The notes beneath the pieces were generated by a model, which was not told the DNA's origin, searched no databases, and saw nothing but the letters and a program-made list of their open reading frames with translations. From CAZUMJ01 sp964621605 (lineage in GTDB: Bacteria > Actinomycetota > Acidimicrobiia > Acidimicrobiales > Iamiaceae), in the NCBI GenBank assembly GCA_964621605.1, contig CAZUMJ010000042.1, positions 1 through 24,822 of the forward strand: a stretch of DNA of 24,822 nt, in the 5' to 3' direction. The translations under genes and the position numbers were made by a program. Positions 1 to 7,730 of the stretch are shown here, piece after piece. Positions within the stretch are counted from its first letter, which is position 1, and the number at the start of each line of letters is the position of its first letter.

Positions 1-2
1 AC

Positions 3-362
3 CACCCGAGCTACATCGACTTCTTCGAGCAGGTGCTCAGCGAGACGACAGACCCCGCCGAGATCGAGAAGCGCTTCGAACGCGACTTCGCCGAAGACGA
101 GTGGTATCGCCACCTGTACCGGACCAGCTACGCCTACCACGGCGTCCACCCGTTCTACATGTGGTACTGGGGATCGCACGCGATGGCCCACCTCGGGCGG
201 GTGATCGTCGTGGGCGGCAACCCGCGCGCGGTGCGCCGCCTCGGCTTCCGCCCCGCCTCGACCCTCCAGGATGCGTTCGAGCTCGCCGAGGACGTCGTCG
301 GAGCCAACCCGACCATCACCCACTTCCACAACCCGCCGCTGGTGATGGCCGAGGTCTCGTGA
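3..362 (+). CDS. Lactate racemase-like protein (LarA/DUF2088 family), 3' part only
   Basis: This is the C-terminal end of a gene entering from the left edge. The frame is open from base 3 (HPSYIDFFEQ...) to the TGA at 360-362, about 119 residues. The GTG at base 33 is internal, not the start. The visible part resembles the C-terminal domain of nickel-dependent lactate racemase-like proteins: a short motif with conserved His and Tyr (YAYHGVHPFYMWYWG), then a Rossmann-like strand (RVIVVGG) and a region ending HFHNPPLVMAEVS. In that family the nickel-cofactor residues lie mostly in the N-terminal part, which is not visible here, so racemase activity cannot be judged. The stop codon overlaps the GTG start of the next gene (GTGA), suggesting translational coupling. 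The family call comes from overall pattern memory and is moderate. Confidence 0.6.
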   Translation, partial: HPSYIDFFEQVLSETTDPAEIEKRFERDFAEDEWYRHLYRTSYAYHGVHPFYMWYWGSHAMAHLGRVIVVGGNPRAVRRLGFRPASTLQDAFELAEDVVGANPTITHFHNPPLVMAEVS

Positions 363-1363
363 GCGACGCGCCACGTCACCGCAGGCCAGCCGAGGCCAGC
401 TCACCCCTGACGAAGGTGCGCGTCCTCGCAGCGGTCGCCAAGCCGATGCTTCCCAAGCCGGCGGCCCTACTCCGACGAGTCGAGTTCCCGCTGCGCGCCC
501 CGACGGTCCCGACGACGGTCGAGCCGCCAGCGAAGCCGGCGCGCACCGGTGCCGCGTACGACACCGACTGGGCACGTCGACCAGCGGTGCGCGCCGGGAG
601 ACGAGTGCTCCAGGAGACCTTGGTGCGCCCGGTCGTGCAAGCCGTGGCAGACCCCGCCATCGAAGGGCTCGACCGGCTCGAAGCGCTCGACGGACCGGTC
701 ATCTTCGCCGCGAACCACCACAGCCACCTCGACACACCGGTCCTGCTGTCGGCGCTCCCCCTGCGGTTCCGCCGCAAGGTCTTCGTGGTGGCGGCAGCCG
801 ACTACTTCTTCACCAACCGCGTCACGTCCGGCGCGTCCGCCTTCGCACTGAACGCCATCCCCATCGAGCGCAACAAGGTGAGCCGCCGAGCCTCCGACCA
901 GGCCACCGAGCTGCTGGCTGAGGGCTGGAACATGGCGATCTTCCCCGAGGGTGGGCGCTCCCCCGACGGGTGGGGCCAACCGTTCCAGGGCGGAACGGCA
1001 TACCTGGCCGTCAAGGCAGGCGTGCCGGTCGTTCCCGTGCACCTGTGGGGCACCGATCGACTCCTGCCAAAGGGAGCGAACCGACTGCGTCGTGGCTCGA
1101 CGGTGGTGACGTTCGGTGCACCGCTGCGGCCGGCGGCCGGTGAGGATTCCCGGCAGTTCGCACCTCGCGTCGAGGCAGCGGTGGCTGCGCTCGGCGACGA
1201 GGCGACCACCGATTGGTACGGGGCGCGCATGCGTGCGCATGCGGGAACGACACCGAGCCTTGAAGGGCCCGACGTCGCCGCGTGGCGACGCACGTGGGCG
1301 CTCGGCGCCCGCGACCCGCACCATCGTGACCGACGCTCGGGCGACGCCAAGCGCTGGCCGTAG
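359..1363 (+). CDS. 1-acylglycerol-3-phosphate acyltransferase family protein (PlsC-like)
   Basis: The protein has 334 residues if translation starts at the GTG at 359, which overlaps the upstream TGA by three bases (GTGA). The frame stays open further upstream, but that would run over the preceding gene. The acyltransferase block I motif NHHSHLD (His120 and Asp125, the HX4D catalytic pair) is intact, as is block III FPEGGRS (about residues 195-201). IPIERNK and VPVVPVHLWGT match the other PlsC blocks. Enzymes of this family transfer a fatty acyl group to lysophosphatidic acid or a related lysolipid at the membrane. An N-terminal extension of about 90 residues, rich in Pro and Arg, precedes the domain, and no clear membrane helix is visible. 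The lipid acceptor cannot be told from sequence. Coupling to a LarA-like gene is unexplained. Confidence 0.85.
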   Translation: MSDAPRHRRPAEASSPLTKVRVLAAVAKPMLPKPAALLRRVEFPLRAPTVPTTVEPPAKPARTGAAYDTDWARRPAVRAGRRVLQETLVRPVVQAVADPAIEGLDRLEALDGPVIFAANHHSHLDTPVLLSALPLRFRRKVFVVAAADYFFTNRVTSGASAFALNAIPIERNKVSRRASDQATELLAEGWNMAIFPEGGRSPDGWGQPFQGGTAYLAVKAGVPVVPVHLWGTDRLLPKGANRLRRGSTVVTFGAPLRPAAGEDSRQFAPRVEAAVAALGDEATTDWYGARMRAHAGTTPSLEGPDVAAWRRTWALGARDPHHRDRRSGDAKRWP

Positions 1364-1436
1364 ACATCCCAAGCCCATCGGTTCGCGCCACACCCACCCC
1401 GCGACGTCCGCGGCGCCCTCCCCCGACCGGCGTCCG

Positions 1437-1757
1437 TCAGGGCTGCACGGTCACCGGCGGCGCCGTGGGGGCGGGGATGCACACGTTGATCGCATCGGTG
1501 ACCAACGCTGCATCGCGGGGCTCGAGCTTTGGCCCGGTGCGCGCCTCCGAAATGCGGCGCAGCGTTGCCGGATCGGTCGTCTTCACAAGCTGGTCGCGGA
1601 TGCAGCTCGCCTCAGCTGTCGTGAGTCCGTTGCGCTCTCGCAGCTTGATGGTGAGGTCATCGAGGTCAGGCTTCGACGAGCATGACGCCAGCAGGCCGAT
1701 ACTCAACGCACCCACAGCGAGGGCCGCGCCGATACGACGCAGGACGGTGGACGGCAT
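1437..1757 (-). CDS. Small putative lipoprotein of unknown function
   Basis: The protein has 106 residues and starts at ATG 1757-1755. The N-terminus is a textbook lipoprotein signal: MPSTVLRRIG, a hydrophobic stretch, then lipobox LLASC with the Cys at residue 26. After processing about 80 residues remain, anchored to the outer face of the cytoplasmic membrane. The mature part has two further cysteines (ASCIRDQL and INVCIP), a charged helical middle and a Pro/Thr-rich end (APTAPPVTVQP). The pattern of a short helical domain with paired Cys is common in actinobacterial secreted proteins of unknown role. I do not recognise the family. It is convergent with the acyltransferase upstream and divergent from the mannosyltransferase downstream. 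Confidence 0.8.
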   Translation of the reverse strand: MPSTVLRRIGAALAVGALSIGLLASCSSKPDLDDLTIKLRERNGLTTAEASCIRDQLVKTTDPATLRRISEARTGPKLEPRDAALVTDAINVCIPAPTAPPVTVQP

Positions 1758-1761
1758 CGGC

Positions 1762-1783
1762 GCACCCTACCGAAATGGGGTGC
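1762..1783. promoter_or_regulatory. Inverted repeat in the divergent lipoprotein/mannosyltransferase promoter region
   Basis: GCACCC (1762-1767) and GGGTGC (1778-1783) form a perfect 6-bp inverted repeat with a 10-bp spacer, five bases upstream of the lipoprotein start. A second GGGTG lies at 1871-1875, paired with CACCC at 1862-1866, just before the next gene. These could be operator sites or leader hairpins in the 127-bp divergent region. In DNA this GC-rich, short repeats also arise by chance, so confidence is low. Confidence 0.25.
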
Positions 1784-1884
1784 TCCCCCCGTGCAGGCAG
1801 GCCGGCGATGTCCATGGCTGGGCCGGCGGCGGCTGCTGACCCACGGCACTGCGATCCCCGCCACCCGACGGGGTGCATGGGAGC

Positions 1885-2997
1885 ATGACCACCATGCGCC
1901 GAACGTGGGGCTCCGCGGCACTCGCCTGGCTGGTCTCACGCGCCGTCGTGCTCGGGGCCGCGGTGAGCGCGGCGCGCCAGCGCGGCCACGACCTGACCGA
2001 CGTGCTGACGACCTGGGACGGAACCTGGTACCTCCTCGCGAGTCGCCACGGCTACCCGAGTCACGTGCCCATCGTGCACGGGCGGGCCCAGCAGTCGACC
2101 ATCGCCTTCTTTCCCGGCTATCCCCTCCTCATCCGGTGGGCCGACCTCGTACTCCCCGGCGGTGACCTGGTCGCCGCGATCGTGGTCAACACGGTGCTGG
2201 GCCTTGCCGCGACCGTGGCGTTCGCCGCGCTGGTGGAACGGCATTGGGGCGCAGCTGCTGGCCGGCGGGGCGCATGGGTGTTCGCAACGTTCCCCGGCGC
2301 GATCGTCCTCTCGATGGCCTACAGCGAAGGTCTCATGCTGGCTGCGGCCATCTGCTGCCTCATCCTCCTGAGCCGCAAGCGCTGGGTGCTCGCTGGCCTG
2401 GCGGGAGCCGTCGCGACCGTCAGCCGCCCCACAGGACTCGCCGTCGCCGCCGCGTGTGCGTGGGTGGCAGTGGACGTGCTGCGACGCCGCCGCGACGTCC
2501 GGCCGCTGGTCGCCCCTGCGCTCTCGGTGTGTGGCATCGGAGGATTCTTCGTGTACCTGTGGCACCGCACCGGGCACCTCGACGCCTGGTTCCGGGTCGA
2601 ACGAGAGGGTTGGGGACAGCACAACGATCTGGGTCAGTCCATGATCCGCCAGGTGCTCGACGTCGCCAGCGGACGGGCACGCACCATCGACGACGTGGTC
2701 TTGGCGTTCGGGGCGGTCCTCACGATCGCGCTGCTGGTGTGGCTGGTTCGCCTGCGTCCCCCGGCGGCGATTCTCGTCGCGGGCGTGGTCGGTGCCGCGT
2801 TCGTCGTCACCGGCATGCTCGGTGCCAGGCCACGCCTCGTTCTCGGCGCGTTCCCGCTGCTGATCCCGCCGGCTGTTCGTCTACGGGACCGAGGGCTTGC
2901 CGTCTGGGTCGCGCTCAGCCTCGTGGGGAGCTTCACCCTGTTCTGGCACCTCGACGCCAACTTCTGGAGCGGCCACGCCGTGCTGCTCTCGCCCTAA
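1885..2997 (+). CDS. PIG-V-like integral membrane mannosyltransferase
   Basis: The protein has 370 residues from ATG 1885; GTG 1873 and ATG 1894 are alternative in-frame starts. The chain is strongly hydrophobic with about eight or nine membrane segments. Diagnostic features are the N-terminal loop TWDGTWYLLASRHGY, of the WDGxWY type, followed by FFPGYPLL and AYSEGLML. All match the PIG-V family of GT-C glycosyltransferases, which use polyprenyl- or dolichyl-phosphate mannose and act on the outer membrane face. Bacterial members are thought to mannosylate lipids or cell-wall glycans; the acceptor is unknown here. The acidic residue in the first loop (WDG) is the presumed catalytic site. The gene ends in TAA at 2995-2997, sharing bases with the stop codon of the convergent glycosyltransferase gene. 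Confidence 0.75.
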   Translation: MTTMRRTWGSAALAWLVSRAVVLGAAVSAARQRGHDLTDVLTTWDGTWYLLASRHGYPSHVPIVHGRAQQSTIAFFPGYPLLIRWADLVLPGGDLVAAIVVNTVLGLAATVAFAALVERHWGAAAGRRGAWVFATFPGAIVLSMAYSEGLMLAAAICCLILLSRKRWVLAGLAGAVATVSRPTGLAVAAACAWVAVDVLRRRRDVRPLVAPALSVCGIGGFFVYLWHRTGHLDAWFRVEREGWGQHNDLGQSMIRQVLDVASGRARTIDDVVLAFGAVLTIALLVWLVRLRPPAAILVAGVVGAAFVVTGMLGARPRLVLGAFPLLIPPAVRLRDRGLAVWVALSLVGSFTLFWHLDANFWSGHAVLLSP

Positions 2998-4523
2998 CAC
3001 CTCGGTGGGTGCAGCGGGCGGGTGGCACCCGAGGCGGTGCGGACGAACTGCGTCACCACGATGTCGTCGGCGAATCGGCGCTGGGCCACCTCCCGAAATC
3101 GGCTCGCAAACGCCGCGTCACGCGCGAGCTTGGGGGTGACCTGTGCCGACGAGGACACCTCGTACTCGACGACCCAAAGTCTGGTGCAGGCATCGGCCGC
3201 CGTGCCGATGGCCTGTAGCGAGAGATCGTCGTCTGTCCGCAGCACACGCCCGAGCGGACGTCGGGGCGATACCGCCTGCGGAACGTGCCTATGCGGAACC
3301 TCACGCCATGCAGCTTCGAACGGCGGACGACTGACGTCAGCCGGTTCGAACACGATGCCGTCACCGGGTCGGGCGTTCACCGCCACGAAGCGCGCCGCGC
3401 CACGCCAGTCTTCTCGGATGAACGGCGGTGCAGTCGCGTACGTGAGGACCCACATCGCCACCAACATCGCCAGTGCGATCGGTACCGGGCTCGCACCCGA
3501 CGCAGCGCGCGCCACGCGTCGACGCGCGAGACGATCGTCGAGTGCGAGCGCGCCGCTCCCAAGCAGCAACACGAGACCCGGCACCGAAGGCGCCAAGTAG
3601 CGGGGGTTGAAGCGAGGCTCGACCGCCCACACCGCAACAAGGCTCAGCCAGGGCACCACCGCCCACGCGACAGGCACCCAGCAGACAGCACGCATGCCGG
3701 GAGCAGCCGTCGCCGTCGCCGGGCGGCCTTTCGCAAGGTGCAAGCCCCCGACCACGCCGAGACCCACCAGCAGCACGGCTATGCCGTTGTAGGGGCTCAG
3801 CAGCGCGCTCGAGCTGGCGCCCACCACAGACGCCACGCCACCGGTGACCGTCGTCCCCACGTTGTCGATTCCCGATGACAGCAACCAAGCCAGCGTCGCT
3901 GCGGTCGCCAGGGCAGCGGGTGCACCCCATCGCAACGTGTGAAGCGGACGGCCGGCGAGGAGCAGGACGATCGCGACGCCGACGAGCTGTGCGACGAAGA
4001 AGCCGTGGCACAGCACCCCTGCAACGCCGAGGGGAGCCAACGCGAGCAACCAGCGACGCTCCGTCGACGGCGTGTCGGCGTCGACCGCCTGCAACGTCAC
4101 CCACCAGGTGAGGGTGGTCAGCAGCGTCTCGAGCGCGTACGAGCGCGCCTCGGTGGCCTTCCATGCGAACATCGGCGACAGCACACAAAGCGGCGGAGCG
4201 AGCGCAACGAGTCGCGGGCCGCCGACACGGCGGGCGATCTGTCGCAGCAACACCAGGGTGGCCGCCGCGCACACCACCGAGAACGAGCGCAGCCACCATG
4301 TTGCCGTCCCCACACGGGCCCAGACCCACAGCACCACGTAGTACAGCGCCATCGTGCCGTGCGTGCCCTGCACGCTCGATCCGAGGTCGTGCAAGGCGCC
4401 GAGCGTGTAGGCCTCGTCCTGCCAGAGCGCGGTGGTGTCGACCCGCTGGACGGCGACTACGCCCAGCAGAACGAGCGCGACTCCGAGGCCGACCCGCTCG
4501 AGGCGTTGCTCCCTACTCGACAA
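2994..4523 (-). CDS. GT39/ArnT-like membrane glycosyltransferase
   Basis: The protein has about 509 residues if translation starts at the TTG at 4523-4521. The first ATG (4613) would overlap the upstream GntR gene by 101 bp and add 30 Ser/Ala/Pro-rich residues, so I prefer the TTG. No other ATG, GTG or TTG lies in frame close to the GntR stop. About ten membrane segments are visible. The first loop carries TTALWQDEAYTLG, with the acidic pair Asp-Glu typical of the catalytic loop of PMT/ArnT-type GT-C enzymes, followed by TEARSYALETLL and, later, FNPRYLAPSVPGLVLLLG. The C-terminus is a soluble domain of about 140 residues. Such enzymes transfer a sugar from a polyprenyl-phosphate donor outside the membrane; substrate unknown. 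The short overlap with the regulator gene suggests one transcript. Confidence 0.75.
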   Translation of the reverse strand: MSSREQRLERVGLGVALVLLGVVAVQRVDTTALWQDEAYTLGALHDLGSSVQGTHGTMALYYVVLWVWARVGTATWWLRSFSVVCAAATLVLLRQIARRVGGPRLVALAPPLCVLSPMFAWKATEARSYALETLLTTLTWWVTLQAVDADTPSTERRWLLALAPLGVAGVLCHGFFVAQLVGVAIVLLLAGRPLHTLRWGAPAALATAATLAWLLSSGIDNVGTTVTGGVASVVGASSSALLSPYNGIAVLLVGLGVVGGLHLAKGRPATATAAPGMRAVCWVPVAWAVVPWLSLVAVWAVEPRFNPRYLAPSVPGLVLLLGSGALALDDRLARRRVARAASGASPVPIALAMLVAMWVLTYATAPPFIREDWRGAARFVAVNARPGDGIVFEPADVSRPPFEAAWREVPHRHVPQAVSPRRPLGRVLRTDDDLSLQAIGTAADACTRLWVVEYEVSSSAQVTPKLARDAAFASRFREVAQRRFADDIVVTQFVRTASGATRPLHPPRC

Positions 4524-5241
4524 GGCGGAAGCCGCTCGGGGCGATCGATCGCTCAGTGCGCGGCAGGTCGACGCTGAACTCGGTGAGGTGGCCGGGGAAG
4601 ACGTAGCTGGCAAGCAGGACCGCCTTGCCTGCGGCGTCGAACGTCGTCCGCTCGCAACGTAGGACGGGCGACCCCTCGGTCACCTCCAGCACCTCTGCAT
4701 CGTGCGCGGTCGCTGCAGCCGCGCCGATCGTCTGCACTGCACCGCCGAGCGGGACATCGAGGAGCTCGTAGAACGATTGGCGAGCGAGTTGCTCGCGGCT
4801 CAGGTGCTCTGCCAACACGGCCGGGCACCAGACAGTGACGCGAGCGAACGGGCGGCCGTCTGCCAGATTGCGACGGACGAGCCGGAGCACGCGATCGACC
4901 CCGAGCACGCCACGCACCGTCGCCGGGGCCGCCACCACGCGCAGATCGAGGATCTCGCGCTCGGAGTGGATGCCGGAAGCCTCGAGCTGTCCTTCGATCG
5001 TGCCGAGCCGCGCGAGGCGCTGCCGCAGGGGGTCGCCGGCGGCGAACCACCCGAGCCCCTGTTGCGAGTCGACGAGCCCGTCTCGGCGCAAGGCGTCGAG
5101 TGCCTTGCGAATCGTGACGCGACTCGCGCCGTAGGACTCGGAGAGCTCCGCTTCGCTTGGCAAGCGCCCGTCGTCGAACTCGACCCCCGCCAGGCGGTCA
5201 CGCAGGTCGTCGGCGATCTCCCGGTAGCGAATGGTGCGCAC
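4513..5241 (-). CDS. GntR-family transcriptional regulator (HutC/UTRA type)
   Basis: The protein has 242 residues, with a GTG start at 5241-5239. The winged-helix DNA-binding domain occupies about residues 5-70: the helix-turn-helix LPSEAELSESYGASRVTIRKA, then LRRDGLVDSQQGLGWF as recognition wing. Residues about 90-235 form a UTRA ligand-binding domain, with ILDLRVV, VLRLVRRNLADGRPFA and the final LASYVFPGHLTEFSVDL. HutC-type members usually repress neighbouring metabolic genes until a small metabolite binds. It is divergent from aconitase, with 77 bp between starts, and the gap contains nested palindromes of the AGAC-NN-GTCT type. I infer that it controls itself and aconitase; the ligand is unknown. 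The downstream glycosyltransferase overlaps its 3' end. Confidence 0.9.
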   Translation of the reverse strand: MRTIRYREIADDLRDRLAGVEFDDGRLPSEAELSESYGASRVTIRKALDALRRDGLVDSQQGLGWFAAGDPLRQRLARLGTIEGQLEASGIHSEREILDLRVVAAPATVRGVLGVDRVLRLVRRNLADGRPFARVTVWCPAVLAEHLSREQLARQSFYELLDVPLGGAVQTIGAAAATAHDAEVLEVTEGSPVLRCERTTFDAAGKAVLLASYVFPGHLTEFSVDLPRTERSIAPSGFRLVE

Positions 5242-5258
5242 TTGTCTCAGACTTGTCT
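5240..5258. promoter_or_regulatory. Candidate GntR operator between the regulator gene and aconitase
   Basis: The heptamer ACTTGTC occurs twice (5240-5246 and 5251-5257, period 11 bp, one helical turn). Within it lie two overlapping hyphenated palindromes: GTCT-C-AGAC (5244-5252) and AGAC-TT-GTCT (5249-5258). HutC-subfamily GntR proteins are known to bind GTCT/AGAC-type palindromes. The site abuts the GntR start codon and touches the putative aconitase -10 box, so binding could block both promoters. The palindromes are seen directly; the regulator-site pairing is inference. Confidence 0.55.
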
Positions 5259-5263
5259 ATATT
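5258..5263 (+). promoter_or_regulatory. Putative -10 element for aconitase
   Basis: TATATT is an unusually AT-rich hexamer in this GC-rich sequence and matches the -10 consensus at five of six positions. It lies 55 bp before the aconitase start, leaving a leader of roughly 45-50 nt that contains the two alternative hairpins. No convincing -35 box is seen at the usual distance. It overlaps the last base of the candidate GntR operator. Confidence 0.45.
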
Positions 5264-5279
5264 GCGTGTGACCGCAACC

Positions 5280-5313
5280 GGAGGCGCTCGAGCGCCTCCC
5301 CTACCCCGGAGGC
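5280..5313 (+). promoter_or_regulatory. Aconitase leader with two mutually exclusive hairpins
   Basis: Bases 5280-5299 are a perfect 20-bp palindrome, which as RNA folds into an 8-bp stem with a UCGA loop. Its right arm contains GCCTCC (5294-5299). This same hexamer is perfectly complementary to GGAGGC at 5308-5313, which is the aconitase ribosome binding site (GGAGG at 5308-5312, six bases before the ATG). GGAGGC is also the start of the palindrome (5280-5285), so two identical hexamers compete for one partner. If the upstream hairpin forms, the RBS is free; if the downstream one forms (6 bp, 8-nt loop), it is hidden. The complementarity is seen; the switching role is inference. It could instead be a DNA operator. 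Confidence 0.45.
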
Positions 5314-5318
5314 ACCCC

Positions 5319-7595
5319 ATGGCCGTCGCAGCCAGCACGCCGATCGAACTCGTCGAGAAGGTATACGGCCGCCTGCCGGAGCGGGTGGACCTCGGCCGCC
5401 GCCGCCTTGGCCGCGACCTCACCCTCGCCGAGAAGATCCTCATGAACCACCTGCGCGACGCCGAGTCCGCCGGGTTGGAGCGCGGCACCTCCTACACGGA
5501 CTTCGACCCCGACCGGGTCGCCATGCAGGATGCCACCGCCCAGATGGCACTCCTCCAGTTCATGACCGCTGGCCTCGATCAGGTCCAGGTGCCGGCAACC
5601 GTGCATTGCGACCACCTGATCCAAGCGAAGGTCGGCGCCGACGTCGACCTCGGGGTCGCGGTCGACACCAACGCAGAGGTCTACGACTTCCTTCGCACGG
5701 TGTCCGCCCGGTACGGCATCGGCTTCTGGAAGCCCGGCAGCGGGATCATCCACCAGGTCGTGCTCGAGAACTACGCGTTCCCCGGCGGCATGATGATCGG
5801 CACCGACAGCCACACCCCCAACGCGGGCGGGCTCGGCATGGTCGCGATCGGGGTGGGCGGTGCCGACGCGGTCGACGTGCTCGTCGGGCTGCCGTTCAAC
5901 GTGCGGTTCCCGAAGCTGATCGGGGTGCACCTCACAGGCGAGCTGAACGGGTGGACGTCCGCCAAGGACGTGATCCTGAAGGTCGCCGAAGTCCTCACGG
6001 TCAAGGGCGGCACGGGTGCGATCGTCGAGTACTTCGGCACCGGTGCAGACTCCATCTCGGCCACCGGCAAGGCCACCATCTGCAACATGGGTGCAGAGAT
6101 CGGCGCCACCTGTTCCGTGTTCGGCTACGACGCCAACATGGCCGCATACCTCCGCAGCACTGGCCGCGCGGCAATCGCCGACGCCGCGGACCGTGTCGCT
6201 GCCGACCTTCGCGCCGACCCCGGCGTGCTCGACGCACCGGCCGACTACTTCGACCAGGTCATCGAGATCGACCTCTCGACCCTCGAGCCCCACATCAACG
6301 GCCCGCACTCCCCCGACTACGCCCGCCCGGTCTCGGAGGTCGGGCGTGTGGCACGCGAAGAAGGCTGGCCCGCGACCATCTCCTCCGCGCTCATCGGCTC
6401 GTGCACCAACTCGTCCTACGAGGACCTGACCCGGGTGGCAAGCCTCGCCCGCCAGGCCGCAGCCCACGGCGTCAAGGCTGCAACTCCTCTGCTGGTCTCC
6501 CCCGGGTCCGAGCAGGTGCGAGCCACGATCGATCGCGACGGCCTGCTCGCCGACCTCGAAGCAATCGGCGCCACCGTGCTCGCGAACGCCTGCGGGCCGT
6601 GCATCGGCCAGTGGAGCCGGAGCGACATCGCCGACGACGAGCGCAACGTCATCGTGAACTCCTTCAACCGCAACTTCCCCAAGCGCAACGACGGCAACCC
6701 CAACACGCTCTCGTTCGTCACATCGCCCGAGACCGTGCTGGCACTCGCTCTCGCCGGCACGCTCGACTTCAACCCACTCACCGACGAGCTCACGGCTGCT
6801 GACGGCACGAGCTTCAAGCTCCAGCCACCCGTCGGCGAGCAGCTTCCCGCCGCGGGGTTCGACCCCGGCGTCGAGACGTTCCTGGCGCCCCCGGCTGATG
6901 GGTCGACCATCTCCGTCGAGGTTTCTCCCACGAGCGAACGGCTGCAGCTCCTCGAGCCCTTCGCCGCATGGGACGGCAACGACTTCGTCGCCCTTCCGGT
7001 GTTGATGAAGGCGCAGGGCAAGTGCACGACCGACCACATCTCCATGGCGGGCCCGTGGCTGCGCTACCGGGGCCACCTCGAGAACATCTCGGGCAACCTC
7101 TTCGCCGGTGCCATCAACGCATTCACGGGCGAAGCCGGCACGGCCACCGACCCACTCGACGGGACGGTCCGCACCTACCCCGACATCGCCAAGCACCTCC
7201 ACGAAGCAGGCGTCAGCTGGGTCGCTATCGGCGACGAGAACTATGGCGAGGGCAGCTCGCGTGAGCATGCCGCGATGGAGCCACGCTTCCGTGGTGCGAA
7301 GGCGATCCTGGTGCGCTCGTTCGCCCGGATCCACGAGGCGAACCTGAAGAAGCAGGGTGTGCTGCCGCTCACCTTCGCCGACCCGACGACCTACGACCTG
7401 GTCGAAGAGGGCGACCGCATCAGCGTGCTCGGTCTCGCCGACCTCGCCCCGGGACGCGCCGTGCATTGCCAGATCGTGAAGCCCGACGGCTCCACCATCG
7501 ACTTCGAGGCAAACCAGACGCTCTCAGATGAGCAGATCGAGTGGTTCCGGGCGGGCGGAGCTCTCAACATCATCCGCCGCAACGCAGCGGCCTAG
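5319..7595 (+). CDS. acn: Aconitate hydratase, mitochondrial type
   Basis: The protein has 758 residues from ATG 5319, preceded by GGAGG at 5308-5312. It isomerises citrate to isocitrate via cis-aconitate in the TCA cycle, in the cytoplasm. The three 4Fe-4S ligands are visible: Cys362 in GSCTNSS, and Cys425 and Cys428 in NACGPCIGQW. Their spacing (63 and 3) equals that of animal mitochondrial aconitase. Substrate and active-site blocks are intact: MQDATAQMALLQF, GTDSHTPNAGGLG, KCTTDHISMAGPW and the swivel domain GDENYGEGSSREHAA. Length and motifs fit the roughly 750-780-residue mitochondrial-type family, not the 900-residue AcnA/IRP type usual in Actinobacteria. It stands alone between a divergent GntR gene and a strong terminator. 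Confidence 0.97.
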   Translation: MAVAASTPIELVEKVYGRLPERVDLGRRRLGRDLTLAEKILMNHLRDAESAGLERGTSYTDFDPDRVAMQDATAQMALLQFMTAGLDQVQVPATVHCDHLIQAKVGADVDLGVAVDTNAEVYDFLRTVSARYGIGFWKPGSGIIHQVVLENYAFPGGMMIGTDSHTPNAGGLGMVAIGVGGADAVDVLVGLPFNVRFPKLIGVHLTGELNGWTSAKDVILKVAEVLTVKGGTGAIVEYFGTGADSISATGKATICNMGAEIGATCSVFGYDANMAAYLRSTGRAAIADAADRVAADLRADPGVLDAPADYFDQVIEIDLSTLEPHINGPHSPDYARPVSEVGRVAREEGWPATISSALIGSCTNSSYEDLTRVASLARQAAAHGVKAATPLLVSPGSEQVRATIDRDGLLADLEAIGATVLANACGPCIGQWSRSDIADDERNVIVNSFNRNFPKRNDGNPNTLSFVTSPETVLALALAGTLDFNPLTDELTAADGTSFKLQPPVGEQLPAAGFDPGVETFLAPPADGSTISVEVSPTSERLQLLEPFAAWDGNDFVALPVLMKAQGKCTTDHISMAGPWLRYRGHLENISGNLFAGAINAFTGEAGTATDPLDGTVRTYPDIAKHLHEAGVSWVAIGDENYGEGSSREHAAMEPRFRGAKAILVRSFARIHEANLKKQGVLPLTFADPTTYDLVEEGDRISVLGLADLAPGRAVHCQIVKPDGSTIDFEANQTLSDEQIEWFRAGGALNIIRRNAAA

Positions 7596-7600
7596 AACGT

Positions 7601-7633
7601 GTGGGTGGGGTCGGCAGAGCCGGCCCCACCCAC
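7601..7633 (+). terminator. Strong intrinsic-type terminator after aconitase
   Basis: A 15-bp stem (7601-7615 with 7619-7633), perfect apart from one G-U wobble, closes on a three-base AGA loop, beginning six bases after the aconitase stop codon. No T-run follows, which is common for actinobacterial hairpin terminators. It should isolate aconitase from the downstream GGDEF gene and may protect the 3' end of the mRNA. Confidence 0.85.
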
Positions 7634-7730
7634 CTCTCGCCCTCGGTAGGCCGAATGGCCCTGCGTGCTCAACCCTGGTGCTAAGAACTCCGAGAACTGG
7701 GGGGAACCAGCTTCGAGGTGGAGGGACCTC

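Noticed and set aside
1399..1413. CCGCG/CGCGG inverted repeat between the acyltransferase and lipoprotein genes as a terminator
   Set aside because: Only five base pairs in very GC-rich DNA and no T-rich tail.
5301..7466. Long open frame of 721 codons on the minus strand opposite aconitase
   Set aside because: It is an Arg/Asp/Val-rich shadow created by GC-biased codons; aconitase motifs are intact on the plus strand.
7684..7698. Direct repeat AGAACT-CCG-AGAACT upstream of the GGDEF gene, considered as a riboswitch or operator
   Set aside because: Short direct repeat without inverted symmetry or c-di-GMP riboswitch features; chance is likely.
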